Notes: generated from the sequence alone by a model not told the origin. A stretch of DNA of 39,202 nt from Opitutia bacterium (GCA_947456525.1 CANGRI010000004.1:1-39202), one strand, 5' to 3'; numbered from the stretch's first letter, positions 1 to 11,668 are shown. Translations and numbers: made by a program.

Positions 1-317
1 AGGATGACGGCCCCGCAGCCGTAGGCGTTGAGTCGCTTCGCGACCTCGTCGCCTTCATGGCCGTCGGCGAGTCCGCTGTAACCGCCGCCTGGGCAGATCA
101 GGATGAGCGGCGAGTTCGGCCGGGGCGAAGGCCAGGGGGTCAGCTCCGGGGCGAAGACGTTGCCCCGATGGCCCGGCGTCTTGGTGCCGTGGGGGTCCTG
201 CCCTGCCTTCATCGTCAGCGTCTCTCCCGGCGGCTTGCCCGGAAAGACGTCGAAGGTCGGCAAGGGTTCGGCCGTGAGCGTGAGGACGGCGAGGAACGAT
301 AGGAGCAGGGATCTCAT
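1..317 (-). CDS. Secreted alpha/beta-hydrolase esterase (3' part missing)
   Basis: The first 105 codons of a gene that runs off the left edge. The start ATG (317-315) overlaps the stop of the ABC permease upstream in an ATGA junction, so it is the last visible gene of the efflux operon. Residues 1-16 are a short hydrophobic signal peptide. A CPGGGY motif at residues 75-80 and a following HEG-x2-VA-x2-LN stretch match the oxyanion-hole region of acetyl-xylan/pectin acetyl-esterase-like and BD-FAE-type hydrolases. The nucleophile Ser and the catalytic His lie outside the window, so activity cannot be judged. Family knowledge suggests deacetylation of a sugar or polysaccharide in the periplasm or outside the cell; the actual substrate is unknown. 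Confidence 0.75.
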   Translation of the reverse strand, partial: MRSLLLSFLAVLTLTAEPLPTFDVFPGKPPGETLTMKAGQDPHGTKTPGHRGNVFAPELTPWPSPRPNSPLILICPGGGYSGLADGHEGDEVAKRLNAYGCGAVI

Positions 318-1600
318 TCGTGGCGGAGGGCTTCGATGGGGTCGAGATTGGCGGCGCGGAGCGCAGGATAGACGCCGGCGACGAGGCCGACGACCACGGA
401 AAATCCGAGTCCTTGGAGCATGATCTTCCAATCAAGGGTGGCCACCGCCTGGGTCGGGATGGCCTGGATCAGGATGAAATTCATCACCCAGACGATGCCC
501 ATCGAGACCGAAAGCCCGATGACGCCGCCCAGCACCGAGATCACCGCCGCTTCGGCGAGGAACTGCAGGAAGAGGTCCGAACCGCGGGCGCCGACGGCCT
601 TGCGGACGCCGATCTCACGGATGCGTTCGTTGATGGAGGCCAGCATCACGTTCATGATGCCGATGCCGCCGATGAAGAGGGAGATGGCGGCGACCCCGCC
701 GAGGGAAAGCTTGAAGGCCGATTCGGTCTTCTTGAACGACTCCAAGGTCTCTTCGTTCGTCGAGATGCTGAAATCCTTCAGGCCGTTGTGCATCTGCAGC
801 AGCGTACGCTCGAGCTGGTCGACGGTGTTCTGGAGATCGGCGGCGTCGCCGATGCGCAGGCCGAGACCGGTCAGGTGGTCGTTGCCGGTGAACTTCGCGG
901 TGGCCGTCGAGACGGGGATGTAGACGCCGCTGTTGCGCCAGCGCCACATGCCGCCCCCGCCCTTGGCGTTGGCCGAGCGGATCTGCACGCCCGCGCCTTC
1001 GATGTTATTCAGCAGGCCGACCACGACGAAGCGCTTGCCCTTGACGCGGATGACCTTGCCGAGCGGATCGACGTTCGGAGGGAAAAGGTCGGCGGCGATG
1101 GAGGAGCCCAGCACCACGACGTCGGTGCGGTGTAGGATGTCGAGGTCGCTGATGAAACGTCCCTGCTCCGGATCGACCCAACGCTTGGCGACCGGCAGGT
1201 AATCAGGAGTGCACCCCATGATGAGGGTGATGGCCTCGCGTCCTTCGAAGACGATCTTCTCGTAGCCCACGCGGACTTCCGGGGAGATGTTCCGCACGAG
1301 GGGGACCGTCGCGCGGATCTGCTCGACGTCGCGCATCGTGATGCCTTCGGAAAGCTCGGCGAGGTGCTCCTGGTCCTTCGGCAGCGCCTGGCGGTCGACG
1401 GTGATCTTCTCGATGCCGCCCATGGCGTCGACGAACTGGCGGAAATTGCCGACCATGCCCTGGACGACGGTGACCATCGCGACGAGCGAGGCCACGCCGA
1501 GGATGATGCCCGACATCGACAGCAGGGAGCGGACCTTGTTGGCCTGGAGTTCGCGCAGGCCGTTGACGATGGCCGGGCGGAGTCGGTCGAAGACCTTCAT
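314..1600 (-). CDS. MacB-type ABC transporter permease (MacB_PCD + FtsX)
   Basis: A 428-residue inner-membrane protein with the MacB layout. One membrane segment lies near residues 25-48, followed by a large periplasmic core domain and then three C-terminal helices of the FtsX type from about residue 300. The end, with PALRAANLDPIEALRHE, is the typical C-terminus of MacB/LolCE permeases. It starts inside the stop of the ATPase gene (4-base overlap) and ends inside the start of the esterase gene, so translation is probably coupled. Unlike E. coli MacB, the ATPase is a separate polypeptide. The family uses ATP-driven conformational change to push periplasmic substrates into a TolC-type duct. 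The substrate (antibiotic, peptide, lipid or siderophore) cannot be read from the sequence. Confidence 0.92.
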   Translation of the reverse strand: MKVFDRLRPAIVNGLRELQANKVRSLLSMSGIILGVASLVAMVTVVQGMVGNFRQFVDAMGGIEKITVDRQALPKDQEHLAELSEGITMRDVEQIRATVPLVRNISPEVRVGYEKIVFEGREAITLIMGCTPDYLPVAKRWVDPEQGRFISDLDILHRTDVVVLGSSIAADLFPPNVDPLGKVIRVKGKRFVVVGLLNNIEGAGVQIRSANAKGGGGMWRWRNSGVYIPVSTATAKFTGNDHLTGLGLRIGDAADLQNTVDQLERTLLQMHNGLKDFSISTNEETLESFKKTESAFKLSLGGVAAISLFIGGIGIMNVMLASINERIREIGVRKAVGARGSDLFLQFLAEAAVISVLGGVIGLSVSMGIVWVMNFILIQAIPTQAVATLDWKIMLQGLGFSVVVGLVAGVYPALRAANLDPIEALRHE

Positions 1601-2283
1601 TGGCGTCGGTCCTCCATGACCTTGCCGGCGCGCATCGAGATCACCCGGCGCGCCTTGGCGGCGACGCCGAGGTCGTGCGTGACGAGCACCACCGTGATGC
1701 CTTCCGCCAGCAAGGACCCGAGCAGGTCGAGGATGCGGTCCACGTTCTTCACGTCGAGGTTGCCGGTCGGCTCGTCCGCGAAGACGATGGCGGGATTGCC
1801 GACGATGGCGCGCGCGATGGCGACACGCTGACGTTCGCCGCCGGAAAGCTGGCTCGGGCGGTGGTCGAGACGATGCGACATGCCCACGCGTTCCAAAGCG
1901 TGCTTGGCCGCGGCTTCGTTCGCCGCCGGATCCGATTCGTCGCGATACAGCAGAGGCAGCGCGACGTTCTCGAGCACCGTGAGCCGAGGCAGCAGGTTGA
2001 AGGACTGGAAGACGAAGCCCACGCGGTTCGAGCGATACCAGGCACGACGGTCGGCGCTGAGCGAGGAGACCTCCTCGCCCTCGAAGACGATGCTTCCTTC
2101 CGTCGGCTGGTCCATGAAGCCGAGGATGTGCATCAGGGTGGACTTGCCAGAGCCGGACGGCCCGAGGATCGCCACGTACTCTCCACGGTCGAAATCAAGG
2201 TCCACGCCGTCCAGGGCATGGACGGTCTCATCGCCCATGCGGTAGGCCTTGCGCAGGCCGCGGATCGTGACGAGCGAACCCAT
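1597..2283 (-). CDS. MacB/LolD-type ABC transporter ATPase
   Basis: A 228-residue ATPase subunit. Visible motifs are Walker A GPSGSGKST near residue 41, the Q-loop around VFQSFNLLPRLTVLEN, the signature LSGGERQRVAIARA, Walker B IVFADEPTGNLD and the switch histidine in VLVTHD. The phrase ADEPTGNLD is characteristic of the LolD/MacB/FtsE group. The start codon follows directly after the stop of the adaptor gene with no gap, and the 3' end overlaps the permease by four bases, so adaptor, ATPase and permease are surely co-transcribed. It powers the permease at 314-1600. FtsE and LolD are less likely because the neighbours are a MacA-like adaptor and a TolC-like protein. Confidence 0.94.
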   Translation of the reverse strand: MGSLVTIRGLRKAYRMGDETVHALDGVDLDFDRGEYVAILGPSGSGKSTLMHILGFMDQPTEGSIVFEGEEVSSLSADRRAWYRSNRVGFVFQSFNLLPRLTVLENVALPLLYRDESDPAANEAAAKHALERVGMSHRLDHRPSQLSGGERQRVAIARAIVGNPAIVFADEPTGNLDVKNVDRILDLLGSLLAEGITVVLVTHDLGVAAKARRVISMRAGKVMEDRRQ

Positions 2284-3387
2284 TCAGCGCGCAGGGGTGG
2301 CGGCGGGACGGATGAGGCTGACGGTCTCGCCCGGCGCGAGGCCGGACACGACCTGCGACCAGCCGGCGTCGCTCAGGCCGAGCTTGATGACGCGGCGCTG
2401 CCATTCGCCTTCGGCGTCCTTCACGTAGGCGTAGCGCTCATTGCCTTCCACGAAGATCGCGGAGACCGGCACGGAGACGCACTTCGCGTCCTTGGCGATC
2501 AGGACGGAGATGTTCGCGCTGATGCCCGGGCGGGCGCCTTCGCCGGCCGGGAACGAGACCTGGCAGGGGAAGACGCGGAGGTCGGGCGTCTTGGCGTCAG
2601 GCGTGCCGAACGGCGCGAGGAAGGAAACCTTGCCCTTCTTCGTCAGGCCGGGAATCGAATCGAACGTGATGGTGGCCTCCGTGCCGAGATGCACGCGGGT
2701 GGCGGCGAACTCGTTCAGGTTGAGGTCGACGCGCAGGATGCTCACGTTCGAGATGCGCATCAGCGCGGTGCCGCTGTTGATCGACTGGGCGCCGATGACG
2801 ACCTGCCCTTCGACCAGCGCGTTGGAATCGGAGACCATGCCGTCATGCGGCGCGGTGATGACGGTCTTGCGGGTATTCTCCTCGGCCTTGTCGAGACGTG
2901 CTTGGGCGACGTCGCGTTGCAGCTTGGCGACCTCGAAGGCGGTGCGCGCATCCTGCTGCTCGCGGTCGGAGACGAAGCCCTGGGCGCGCAAGGCGTCGGC
3001 GCGCTTCAGGTCACGGGTGGCCTTCTCGAGGTTGAACTGCTGGAGTTGGACGTTCTGCCGGGCTTCGGACTCGTCCGCACGGACCAGCGTCGGATCCAGT
3101 TCGATGAGCGTGGCGCCCTTCTTGACGAGCTGGCCGTCCTTGACGTGGATCTTGCTGATCTTGCCGCTGACCTCCGCCTTGACATCGCTGAAAAGCACGG
3201 GGCGGACGAAGCCGGCCGCATCGACGCTCTCCTCGATGTCGCGCAGGGCGACCACGGCCTCCAGCGGGTTGGCCGGGGTCGCGGACGAGGAACGGGCGCC
3301 GCGCCCCTTCCTGGCGGACCAGGCGTACCAGCCGCCTGCCAGCAGGACGACGATCAGCGTGATGATGAGGGTTTTCTTGGACTTCAT
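2284..3387 (-). CDS. MacA/HlyD-family periplasmic adaptor
   Basis: A 367-residue membrane-fusion protein. A single N-terminal anchor (about residues 6-23) is followed by a beta-barrel/lipoyl half-motif near residues 75-100 (SEVSGKI-like; KDGQLVKKGATLIELDP). A helical hairpin of about 60-70 residues, rich in Gln, Arg, Glu and Ala, comes next. The second lipoyl half (TAPHDGMVSDSNALVEGQVV) and the barrel and membrane-proximal domains complete the fold. It joins the inner-membrane ABC pump to the outer-membrane duct. It overlaps the TolC-like gene by four bases and abuts the ATPase gene. The hairpin is of the short MacA type rather than the long HlyD type, which fits the MacB partner. Confidence 0.92.
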   Translation of the reverse strand: MKSKKTLIITLIVVLLAGGWYAWSARKGRGARSSSATPANPLEAVVALRDIEESVDAAGFVRPVLFSDVKAEVSGKISKIHVKDGQLVKKGATLIELDPTLVRADESEARQNVQLQQFNLEKATRDLKRADALRAQGFVSDREQQDARTAFEVAKLQRDVAQARLDKAEENTRKTVITAPHDGMVSDSNALVEGQVVIGAQSINSGTALMRISNVSILRVDLNLNEFAATRVHLGTEATITFDSIPGLTKKGKVSFLAPFGTPDAKTPDLRVFPCQVSFPAGEGARPGISANISVLIAKDAKCVSVPVSAIFVEGNERYAYVKDAEGEWQRRVIKLGLSDAGWSQVVSGLAPGETVSLIRPAATPAR

Positions 3388-4940
3388 TTAGATTCGGTGA
3401 AAGCGGGCAGAGGATCGGCCAGGTCGAGGCCGAGGCCGACCTGCTGTTCGGCGGCGTCCATCTTGAGGCCGTGCCGGGAAAGGATCGTGCCGTCGAGCCG
3501 GCCGACGCGGGCGAAGGCCACGCGCGCATCGAGCAAGGACTGCAGCCAGCTGACCTGCGCGGCATCGAAGGCGGCCTGAGCCTGGAGCACGCGCAGGATG
3601 TCGGACTGGCCGGCGGAATAGCGGGCGCGTTCGCCATCGTAGGACCTGCGCTGTAATTCCAGGCTGGCGCCGGAAGCCGTGACGCGGGCGCGCGCGGCCT
3701 CGAGGTCGCGCCAGGCGGCGCGCGCGGTGAAGACCAGCTCCTGCCGGACATTGGCGAGGAGCAGCTCCGCCTGTCGGCGGGAACGGGCCGCCGAACGCAG
3801 CGTCGCGGCGGACTCGCGGAAACCGATCGGGAAGCTCAGGACCAGGCTCGCCGAATTGCCCCAACCGGCCTGCTGCCGCAGCCGATCGTAGCCGGCGGAG
3901 AAACCGAGGGCCGGATCGGCGAAGGTGGAACTCGCGACCGTGAGATTGAGGCTGGGCTTGTCGTTCTGGGTCGCCTGATCGACGAGCGCGTCGGCCTGCG
4001 TCAGGTTGGAAAGCTGGATGGCCGTGGCGAAATCGAAGCCAGCCGCGATGCGGACCCATTCGCGGAAATCGGCGGGCGGGGGCACCGGGTCGGTCGGCAA
4101 GGGCAGCACGTCGATGCCCTTCTCGACGTCGGCGACATCGCCGCGGCCCAATCCGCGGCGCAGGGTCATCTCGGCGCCGTCGACGGCCTGCTGGGCGGAA
4201 AGCAGCGCGACGCGTTGCGTCGAGACGTCGGCTTCGGCCTGCAGTTCCTCGAGCAAGGTCGCGTCGCCGAGGGCGCGCTTGGCCTTCACCTGGGCGAGCA
4301 AGGATTCCGACGAGCGCAGGCTCGTCCCGCGCGCCGCGACCAAGGTGCGCGCACCGGCGAGGTTCCAGTAGGCGACCTCCGTGTCGCGGATCAGGTCGAG
4401 CGTCGCGGCACGCAGGGCCAGGCGACCGCGATAGGCGCTTTGGCGGGCGGAGATGAGCGTCGTCAGGTTGGCCGCCTGCCAGCCGCCGGCGAGCAAGGGC
4501 TGGGTGTAGGAGACCGACGTGCCGAGCTCGTAGGCGGAGGCCGTGCCGACGTCGCCGGACTCCGTCCAGGCCCTCGTCATGTTCGCGCCGACCGAGAGCG
4601 TGCCGCCCCAGGTGAAATGCTCGCTGAGACTGACGGCCGAATAGTGCGAACGGTCGGCCGGGTCGCCGACGCCCAGCTGCGTCGGGGTCCGGCTTCCGGC
4701 CAAAGTATTCGTCCAGCTGAAGCCGGGGTCGAACGCGGCCTGGGCGATCTCGACGCCCTCGAGGGCGTTCGCGCTGGAAAGCCGGGTGACGGCGAGGCCG
4801 AGATTATTGAGCAAGGCCCGGTCGATCGCCTTGTCCAAGGTCAGCGCCGAGGCCGGAGCGGCCGTCGACGCAGGCGCGCCGAGCTCGGCGCCACGGAGGG
4901 ACGCCGAGATCAGAAATGCCAGGGCGAGGACAAGACGCAT
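3384..4940 (-). CDS. TolC-like outer membrane efflux protein
   Basis: A 518-residue outer-membrane factor and first gene of the efflux operon. Residues 1-18 form a signal peptide ending near RGAE. The rest shows two related halves rich in heptad-like Ala/Leu/Arg/Gln helices (for example LDLIRDTEVAYWNLAGART and LVFTARAAWRDLEAARARV), as expected for the paired OEP domains of TolC trimers. No lipobox cysteine is seen, so it is TolC-like rather than an OprM-type lipoprotein. It ends in a four-base overlap with the adaptor gene. The start at 4940 is chosen because the signal peptide begins there; a terminator for the gene upstream and a possible promoter precede it. Confidence 0.9.
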   Translation of the reverse strand: MRLVLALAFLISASLRGAELGAPASTAAPASALTLDKAIDRALLNNLGLAVTRLSSANALEGVEIAQAAFDPGFSWTNTLAGSRTPTQLGVGDPADRSHYSAVSLSEHFTWGGTLSVGANMTRAWTESGDVGTASAYELGTSVSYTQPLLAGGWQAANLTTLISARQSAYRGRLALRAATLDLIRDTEVAYWNLAGARTLVAARGTSLRSSESLLAQVKAKRALGDATLLEELQAEADVSTQRVALLSAQQAVDGAEMTLRRGLGRGDVADVEKGIDVLPLPTDPVPPPADFREWVRIAAGFDFATAIQLSNLTQADALVDQATQNDKPSLNLTVASSTFADPALGFSAGYDRLRQQAGWGNSASLVLSFPIGFRESAATLRSAARSRRQAELLLANVRQELVFTARAAWRDLEAARARVTASGASLELQRRSYDGERARYSAGQSDILRVLQAQAAFDAAQVSWLQSLLDARVAFARVGRLDGTILSRHGLKMDAAEQQVGLGLDLADPLPAFTESK

Positions 4941-4954
4941 GCAGGGGGTAGTAC

Positions 4955-4984
4955 CTCATAGCGGGGTCTTTGTTCCCTCTGCAA
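4955..4984 (-). promoter_or_regulatory. Possible promoter of the efflux operon
   Basis: On the minus strand TTGCAG (4984-4979) and TATGAG (4960-4955) are separated by 18 bases, and the second box lies 14 bases before the tolC-like ATG. The -35 box matches the TTGC-type box seen before other operons here. The assignment rests on sequence likeness only. Confidence 0.35.
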
Positions 4985-5014
4985 AACAAAGCGGCGCACC
5001 TTTCGATGCGCCGC
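4984..5014 (-). terminator. Rho-independent terminator after the FKBP gene
   Basis: A perfect 8-bp inverted repeat, GCGGCGCA (4991-4998) and TGCGCCGC (5007-5014), with an 8-base loop. On the minus strand it is followed by TTTGTTTT (4990-4983). It lies 24 bases past the FKBP stop and ahead of the efflux operon, so it separates the two transcription units. Confidence 0.85.
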
Positions 5015-5037
5015 GTGCAAAGGACTGGATTCAGCCC

Positions 5038-5790
5038 TTACTTAGCCTTCGAGATCTCGACGAGCTCGACCTCGAATTCGAGGACGGACTTGCCGGGAAT
5101 CGGCCCCTGGCCCTGGTCGCCGTAAGCGATGGAGGACGGGCAATAGAGGACGATCTTGCCGCCGACGCCGATGAGCTGGACGCCTTCGGTCCAGGCCGGG
5201 ATCACGCCGCTGAGGGGGAACTCGGTCGGCTCGTTGTTGCGGGTCTTGGTGGAGTCGAAGACCTTGCCGTCGACGAGCTTGCCTTCGTAGCGGCACTTCA
5301 CGGTGGAAGCGGCGGTCGGCTTCACGTCGGAACCGGCGGCGAGGATCTTGTAGCGGAGACCGGAGGCGGTCTTCGTCACCGACTTGTCGGCGTCGATCTT
5401 GGCGAGGAATTCGTCGTTCTGCTTGCCCCACTTGCCGGCCTTGGCGTTGACGCGTTCCTGGAACATCGCGTCGGCGCCTTCGCCGAGCTCGGCGGGGTTG
5501 AACTTCGGCTTCTCGCCGCGCATCGCCTGGCGCACGCCGGCGAGGAAGAGTTCGATCTCCTCGTCGGTGAGCTCGAGCTGCGAGTTCACTTGCGGCATGG
5601 GGGACTGGCTGGCGATGGAGAAGCCAAGCATGGTCCAGGCCTGTTTGACCTGATCAGGGGTGAGCGGTTTCACGATTTTTGCGGGGGGAGGAGTGACGGG
5701 GGCCGGAGCGGCCGTATTGGACTTCGCCTCATCGGCGGCATGGAGAGACGCGACGGCGACGGCCAGCGCGGCGAGGACGGGGTATTTCAT
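5038..5790 (-). CDS. Periplasmic FKBP-type peptidyl-prolyl isomerase
   Basis: A 250-residue isomerase of the FkpA/Mip type. The start at 5790 is chosen because it opens a good signal peptide (MKYPVLAALAVAVASLHAAD); an upstream in-frame extension would run into carB. Residues 40-130 form an N-terminal helical region with an acidic Leu-rich stretch, as in FKBP_N dimerisation domains. The C-terminal FKBP domain (about 155-248) shows YEGKLVDGKVFDST, FPLSGVIPAWTEGVQLI, VGGKIVLYCPSSIAYG and a closing LEFEVELVEI. It should catalyse prolyl cis-trans isomerisation and act as a folding helper in the periplasm. It sits 22 bases after carB and may be read through from it. A strong terminator follows. Confidence 0.92.
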   Translation of the reverse strand: MKYPVLAALAVAVASLHAADEAKSNTAAPAPVTPPPAKIVKPLTPDQVKQAWTMLGFSIASQSPMPQVNSQLELTDEEIELFLAGVRQAMRGEKPKFNPAELGEGADAMFQERVNAKAGKWGKQNDEFLAKIDADKSVTKTASGLRYKILAAGSDVKPTAASTVKCRYEGKLVDGKVFDSTKTRNNEPTEFPLSGVIPAWTEGVQLIGVGGKIVLYCPSSIAYGDQGQGPIPGKSVLEFEVELVEISKAK

Positions 5791-5812
5791 GGGAAAGAAG
5801 TTCCTACCCGAT

Positions 5813-9055
<3,243 letters not shown>

Positions 9056-9068
9056 AGTGTTCCGCGGA

Positions 9069-9097
9069 CTGTCAGCGACCCTCGGAAGGTTGGTCAA
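9069..9097 (-). promoter_or_regulatory. Possible carB promoter
   Basis: TTGACC (9097-9092) on the minus strand, then 17 bases, then TGACAG (9074-9069), ending 13 bases before the carB ATG. The -35 box is good and the -10 box poor. It lies in the 119-base divergent gap between carB and folB. Confidence 0.3.
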
Positions 9098-9139
9098 GTG
9101 GGGACTTCTAACAATTGCGGGCGCACCGAGGGAAGGCGC

Positions 9140-9168
9140 TTGCAGGGGCGTCCCGGGCGGGCATTCAT
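9140..9168 (+). promoter_or_regulatory. Possible folB promoter with minimal leader
   Basis: TTGCAG (9140-9145), a 17-base spacer and ATTCAT (9163-9168). The -35 box starts exactly 35 bases before the GTG start of folB, which would place the transcription start at or next to the start codon. The -10 box is weak. Confidence 0.3.
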
Positions 9169-9174
9169 CGGGGC

Positions 9175-9537
9175 GTGGACATCATCAGGATAGCCGGCAT
9201 CAAGTCCTTCGGACACCATGGCGCCCTGCCCGAGGAGAAGCGTCTCGGCCAGCGGTTCACGGTCTCCGTCGACCTAGAGGTCGACACCCGTCCGGCGGCC
9301 GCCGCCGACGACCTGAAACTGACCGTCGATTACGCCCAGGTGATCAGGACGGTGGAGGCCCAGCTGACCGGAGCACCGGTCTACCTAATCGAGACGCTGG
9401 CCCAACAGATCGCCGCGCGTATTCTGGGCACTTTCGGAGTGGTCAAGGCCGTCACGGTCGAGGTCACCAAACCCTTCGCTCCGGTGGCCGCCGAATTCGA
9501 CGCCATTTCGGTCAAGATCCGTCGCGAGAGGGCGTGA
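9175..9537 (+). CDS. folB: Dihydroneopterin aldolase
   Basis: A 120-residue cytoplasmic enzyme that splits 7,8-dihydroneopterin into 6-hydroxymethyl-dihydropterin and glycolaldehyde in folate synthesis. The sequence opens with [20 protein letters not shown], in which the G-x-HG-x-x-x-EE pattern is the FolB N-terminal signature, and continues with [32 protein letters not shown] and VEVTKPFAP. The GTG at 9175 is chosen because the domain begins there at normal length; a TTG at 9115 would add 20 unrelated residues. The stop overlaps the start of folK (GTGA), so the two pterin enzymes are translated together. folE2 at 36833-37792 supplies the first step of the pathway. Confidence 0.93.
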   Translation: MDIIRIAGIKSFGHHGALPEEKRLGQRFTVSVDLEVDTRPAAAADDLKLTVDYAQVIRTVEAQLTGAPVYLIETLAQQIAARILGTFGVVKAVTVEVTKPFAPVAAEFDAISVKIRRERA

Positions 9538-10070
9538 AGGGTAATCCGCACCACTATATCCTCGGCCTTGGCAGCAACCTCGGCGACCGGGCTGATATCT
9601 TGGGGCAAGCCATCGGGCTTCTCGGGAAGCTCCCAGGAACCCGTATTTTGGCGATTTCAACGGCCGTCGACTCAGATCCAGTAGGATATGCCGACCAACC
9701 AAAATTCTTAAATATCTGCTTATCAGTTGTTTGTGATTTTAATCCAGACGAACTTCTGATCCATACCCTAGAAATCGAGCGTACTCTCGGCCGGGAGCGG
9801 ACCGCCAACCGTAACGGCCCCCGCACCCTAGACATCGACCTGCTCTTCTATGAAGGAGGGGCGTGGGACAGTCCGACGGTCACCCTCCCCCACCCTAGGT
9901 GGTCTTCCCGTGGGTTTGTCGTCATTCCACTAAGTAATCTCCTCCAGACCCCTGCCCTCGCCAAGGTCCCCGCCTGGGGTTCGCTGGCCGCGGAGGTCCG
10001 GTCCCTGTCCGTCGGAGGCCAAGGCCTCCGCGCATGGCAAGGCCCGACCCCCTGGAACAAGACTCCCTGA
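9534..10070 (+). CDS. folK: HPPK, 6-hydroxymethyl-dihydropterin pyrophosphokinase
   Basis: A 178-residue enzyme that transfers pyrophosphate from ATP to 6-hydroxymethyl-7,8-dihydropterin. It has the HPPK hallmarks: YILGLGSNLGDR near the N-terminus, ERTLGRER and the signature NRNGPRTLDIDLLFYEG, whose two Asp residues bind Mg, then LPHPR. The GTG start at 9534 overlaps the folB stop; the frame stays open upstream but that part is only the shadow of folB and carB. A stretch at about 9650-9790 is clearly richer in A+T than the surroundings and uses TTA, AAT and TCA codons. The 3' end overlaps comEC by 37 bases. Confidence 0.94.
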   Translation: MKGNPHHYILGLGSNLGDRADILGQAIGLLGKLPGTRILAISTAVDSDPVGYADQPKFLNICLSVVCDFNPDELLIHTLEIERTLGRERTANRNGPRTLDIDLLFYEGGAWDSPTVTLPHPRWSSRGFVVIPLSNLLQTPALAKVPAWGSLAAEVRSLSVGGQGLRAWQGPTPWNKTP

Positions 10071-11668
10071 CCCCCGACCGCGTCGGACACTGTCCGGCGC
10101 TCTGGCTCGCACTGCCGCTCCTGCTCGGCTGCGCGATCGATGCGGCGGCGGGCGTCCCGCCGGGACCTTGGCTGGCAGTCGGCTTGACCGCGGTCGCGAT
10201 CGGCTGGCTCAACCGCCGCCATACGCTGATCGCCGGCTACGCGATCGTCATCGCCGGCACGACGATCGGCGCGGCGTGGCATCAGCTCAGGCTCCCGCCG
10301 CAAGGACCCGTCTTCGTCCGCCGCCCGTTCGTGGAGGTCCCCATCCTCATCGAACACGCGACGCCGCGCAAGGACGGCGACGGGTGGACGGGCCTCGGCT
10401 GGATCACGGACCGCGACGGCGGCTATTTCCGCAGACGCGTCGCGCTTTCGGCGCATGGAGCCTGCCCCGCCGAAGGCGCCGAGCTGATGATGTCCGGCGG
10501 ACTGACGCCGATCGCCGCGGAGGCGGACGGCTTCGACGCGTGGCTGCGCTCCCAAGGCGCGACGCTGAAGCTGCGCGGCGGCCACGTGCTCGGCGAACTG
10601 GCGCGGCCTTCGCGCTTCGCGGTCTGGAGACAGGCGCAGCAGGCGCGGTTGGAAACATGGCTGCGCACGCTGGCCTGGGATGACCCCGAAGGCGGCGCGA
10701 TGCTCGCCGCGACGATGCTAGGGCGGACGGCGCTCCTGCCGGCGGACGCCAAGACGGCGTTCATGACGACAGGGACGCTGCACCTTTTCGCGATCAGCGG
10801 ACTACACATCGCCGGCATGGCGGCGGCCTTGCTCTGGCTGGCGAAGCGCGCACGCCTCCCGGAACTTCCCTCCGGGGTGGTCATCCTCGGCCTGCTCTGG
10901 CTCTACGTCGAGATCACCGGCGCCTCCCCGTCGTCGGTACGCGCCTGGATCATGGCCGCGTTCATCTGGGGCGGCCGCGCAGGCGAAAGAGACACGCCCG
11001 CCCTGCAGTCGCTCGCGCTCGCCTGTGCCACCACGCTCATCCTCACGCCGGAAGCGTGCACCGACGCCGGCTTCCAGCTGAGCTACGCGGCGGTGCTCGG
11101 CATCATCGCGGCCGGCGGGCCGGCGGCGAACCTCTGCGCACGACCGACGGAGGAAGAGCGGCTCACGCCGGCCGACACGCAGACCCCGACGCAGAAACTC
11201 CGATGGAAGGCGCGGAAGTTCCTGCTCGGAGGCCTGTGCGTTTCGCTCGCGGCCACCTTCGCGGGCACGCCGCTGACGCTCGGGCTCTTCGGCGCGGCGA
11301 GCTGGGGCGGCGTCTTCGTGAACCTCGTGCTCGTCCCCCTTTCCGAACTGCCGCTGATGCTGGGCATGGCTTCGGTCGCGTGCGGCGTGAGCGACTGGCT
11401 CGCCTGGCCGGCATCGTGGATCAACGGCCTCGCCGCGGCCCTGCTTCATGTGATGACCTGGATCGCGCAGGCGTGCGCCTTCGTGCCGACGATGAACCTG
11501 CGGCTCGCGCTGCCGTATCGTTGGCTCGGGCCGGCCGGCGGCGCGCTCCTCGCCCTCGCCTTCCTTTCGCAGGCCCAATCCAAAAGCATCGCCCGGCTGC
11601 TCGGCGTACCGGCGGCGACGCTCGGGTGCTGGTTGCTCCTCGTCTTTCTTCTACGAGCCTTATCCTGA
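10034..11668 (+). CDS. comEC: ComEC/Rec2-type DNA uptake channel, short form
   Basis: A 544-residue inner-membrane protein. The N-terminal quarter has three hydrophobic segments and a DUF4131-like soluble part. The central competence domain has the hallmark FAISGLHIAG at residues 252-261, followed by many membrane helices and the loop PSSVRAWIMA. ComEC forms the channel that carries single-stranded DNA across the inner membrane in natural transformation. The C-terminal metallo-beta-lactamase nuclease domain of longer ComECs is absent: the protein ends in a hydrophobic segment, and the next gene is unrelated. The start lies 37 bases inside folK, in another frame. Start and family are clear; competence of the host is inference. 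Confidence 0.88.
   Translation: MARPDPLEQDSLTPDRVGHCPALWLALPLLLGCAIDAAAGVPPGPWLAVGLTAVAIGWLNRRHTLIAGYAIVIAGTTIGAAWHQLRLPPQGPVFVRRPFVEVPILIEHATPRKDGDGWTGLGWITDRDGGYFRRRVALSAHGACPAEGAELMMSGGLTPIAAEADGFDAWLRSQGATLKLRGGHVLGELARPSRFAVWRQAQQARLETWLRTLAWDDPEGGAMLAATMLGRTALLPADAKTAFMTTGTLHLFAISGLHIAGMAAALLWLAKRARLPELPSGVVILGLLWLYVEITGASPSSVRAWIMAAFIWGGRAGERDTPALQSLALACATTLILTPEACTDAGFQLSYAAVLGIIAAGGPAANLCARPTEEERLTPADTQTPTQKLRWKARKFLLGGLCVSLAATFAGTPLTLGLFGAASWGGVFVNLVLVPLSELPLMLGMASVACGVSDWLAWPASWINGLAAALLHVMTWIAQACAFVPTMNLRLALPYRWLGPAGGALLALAFLSQAQSKSIARLLGVPAATLGCWLLLVFLLRALS

Noticed and set aside
314-2283. FtsEX cell-division pair or LolCDE lipoprotein exporter
   Set aside because: The adjacent MacA-like adaptor and TolC-like protein define a tripartite efflux pump; FtsX and LolC/E operons lack these.
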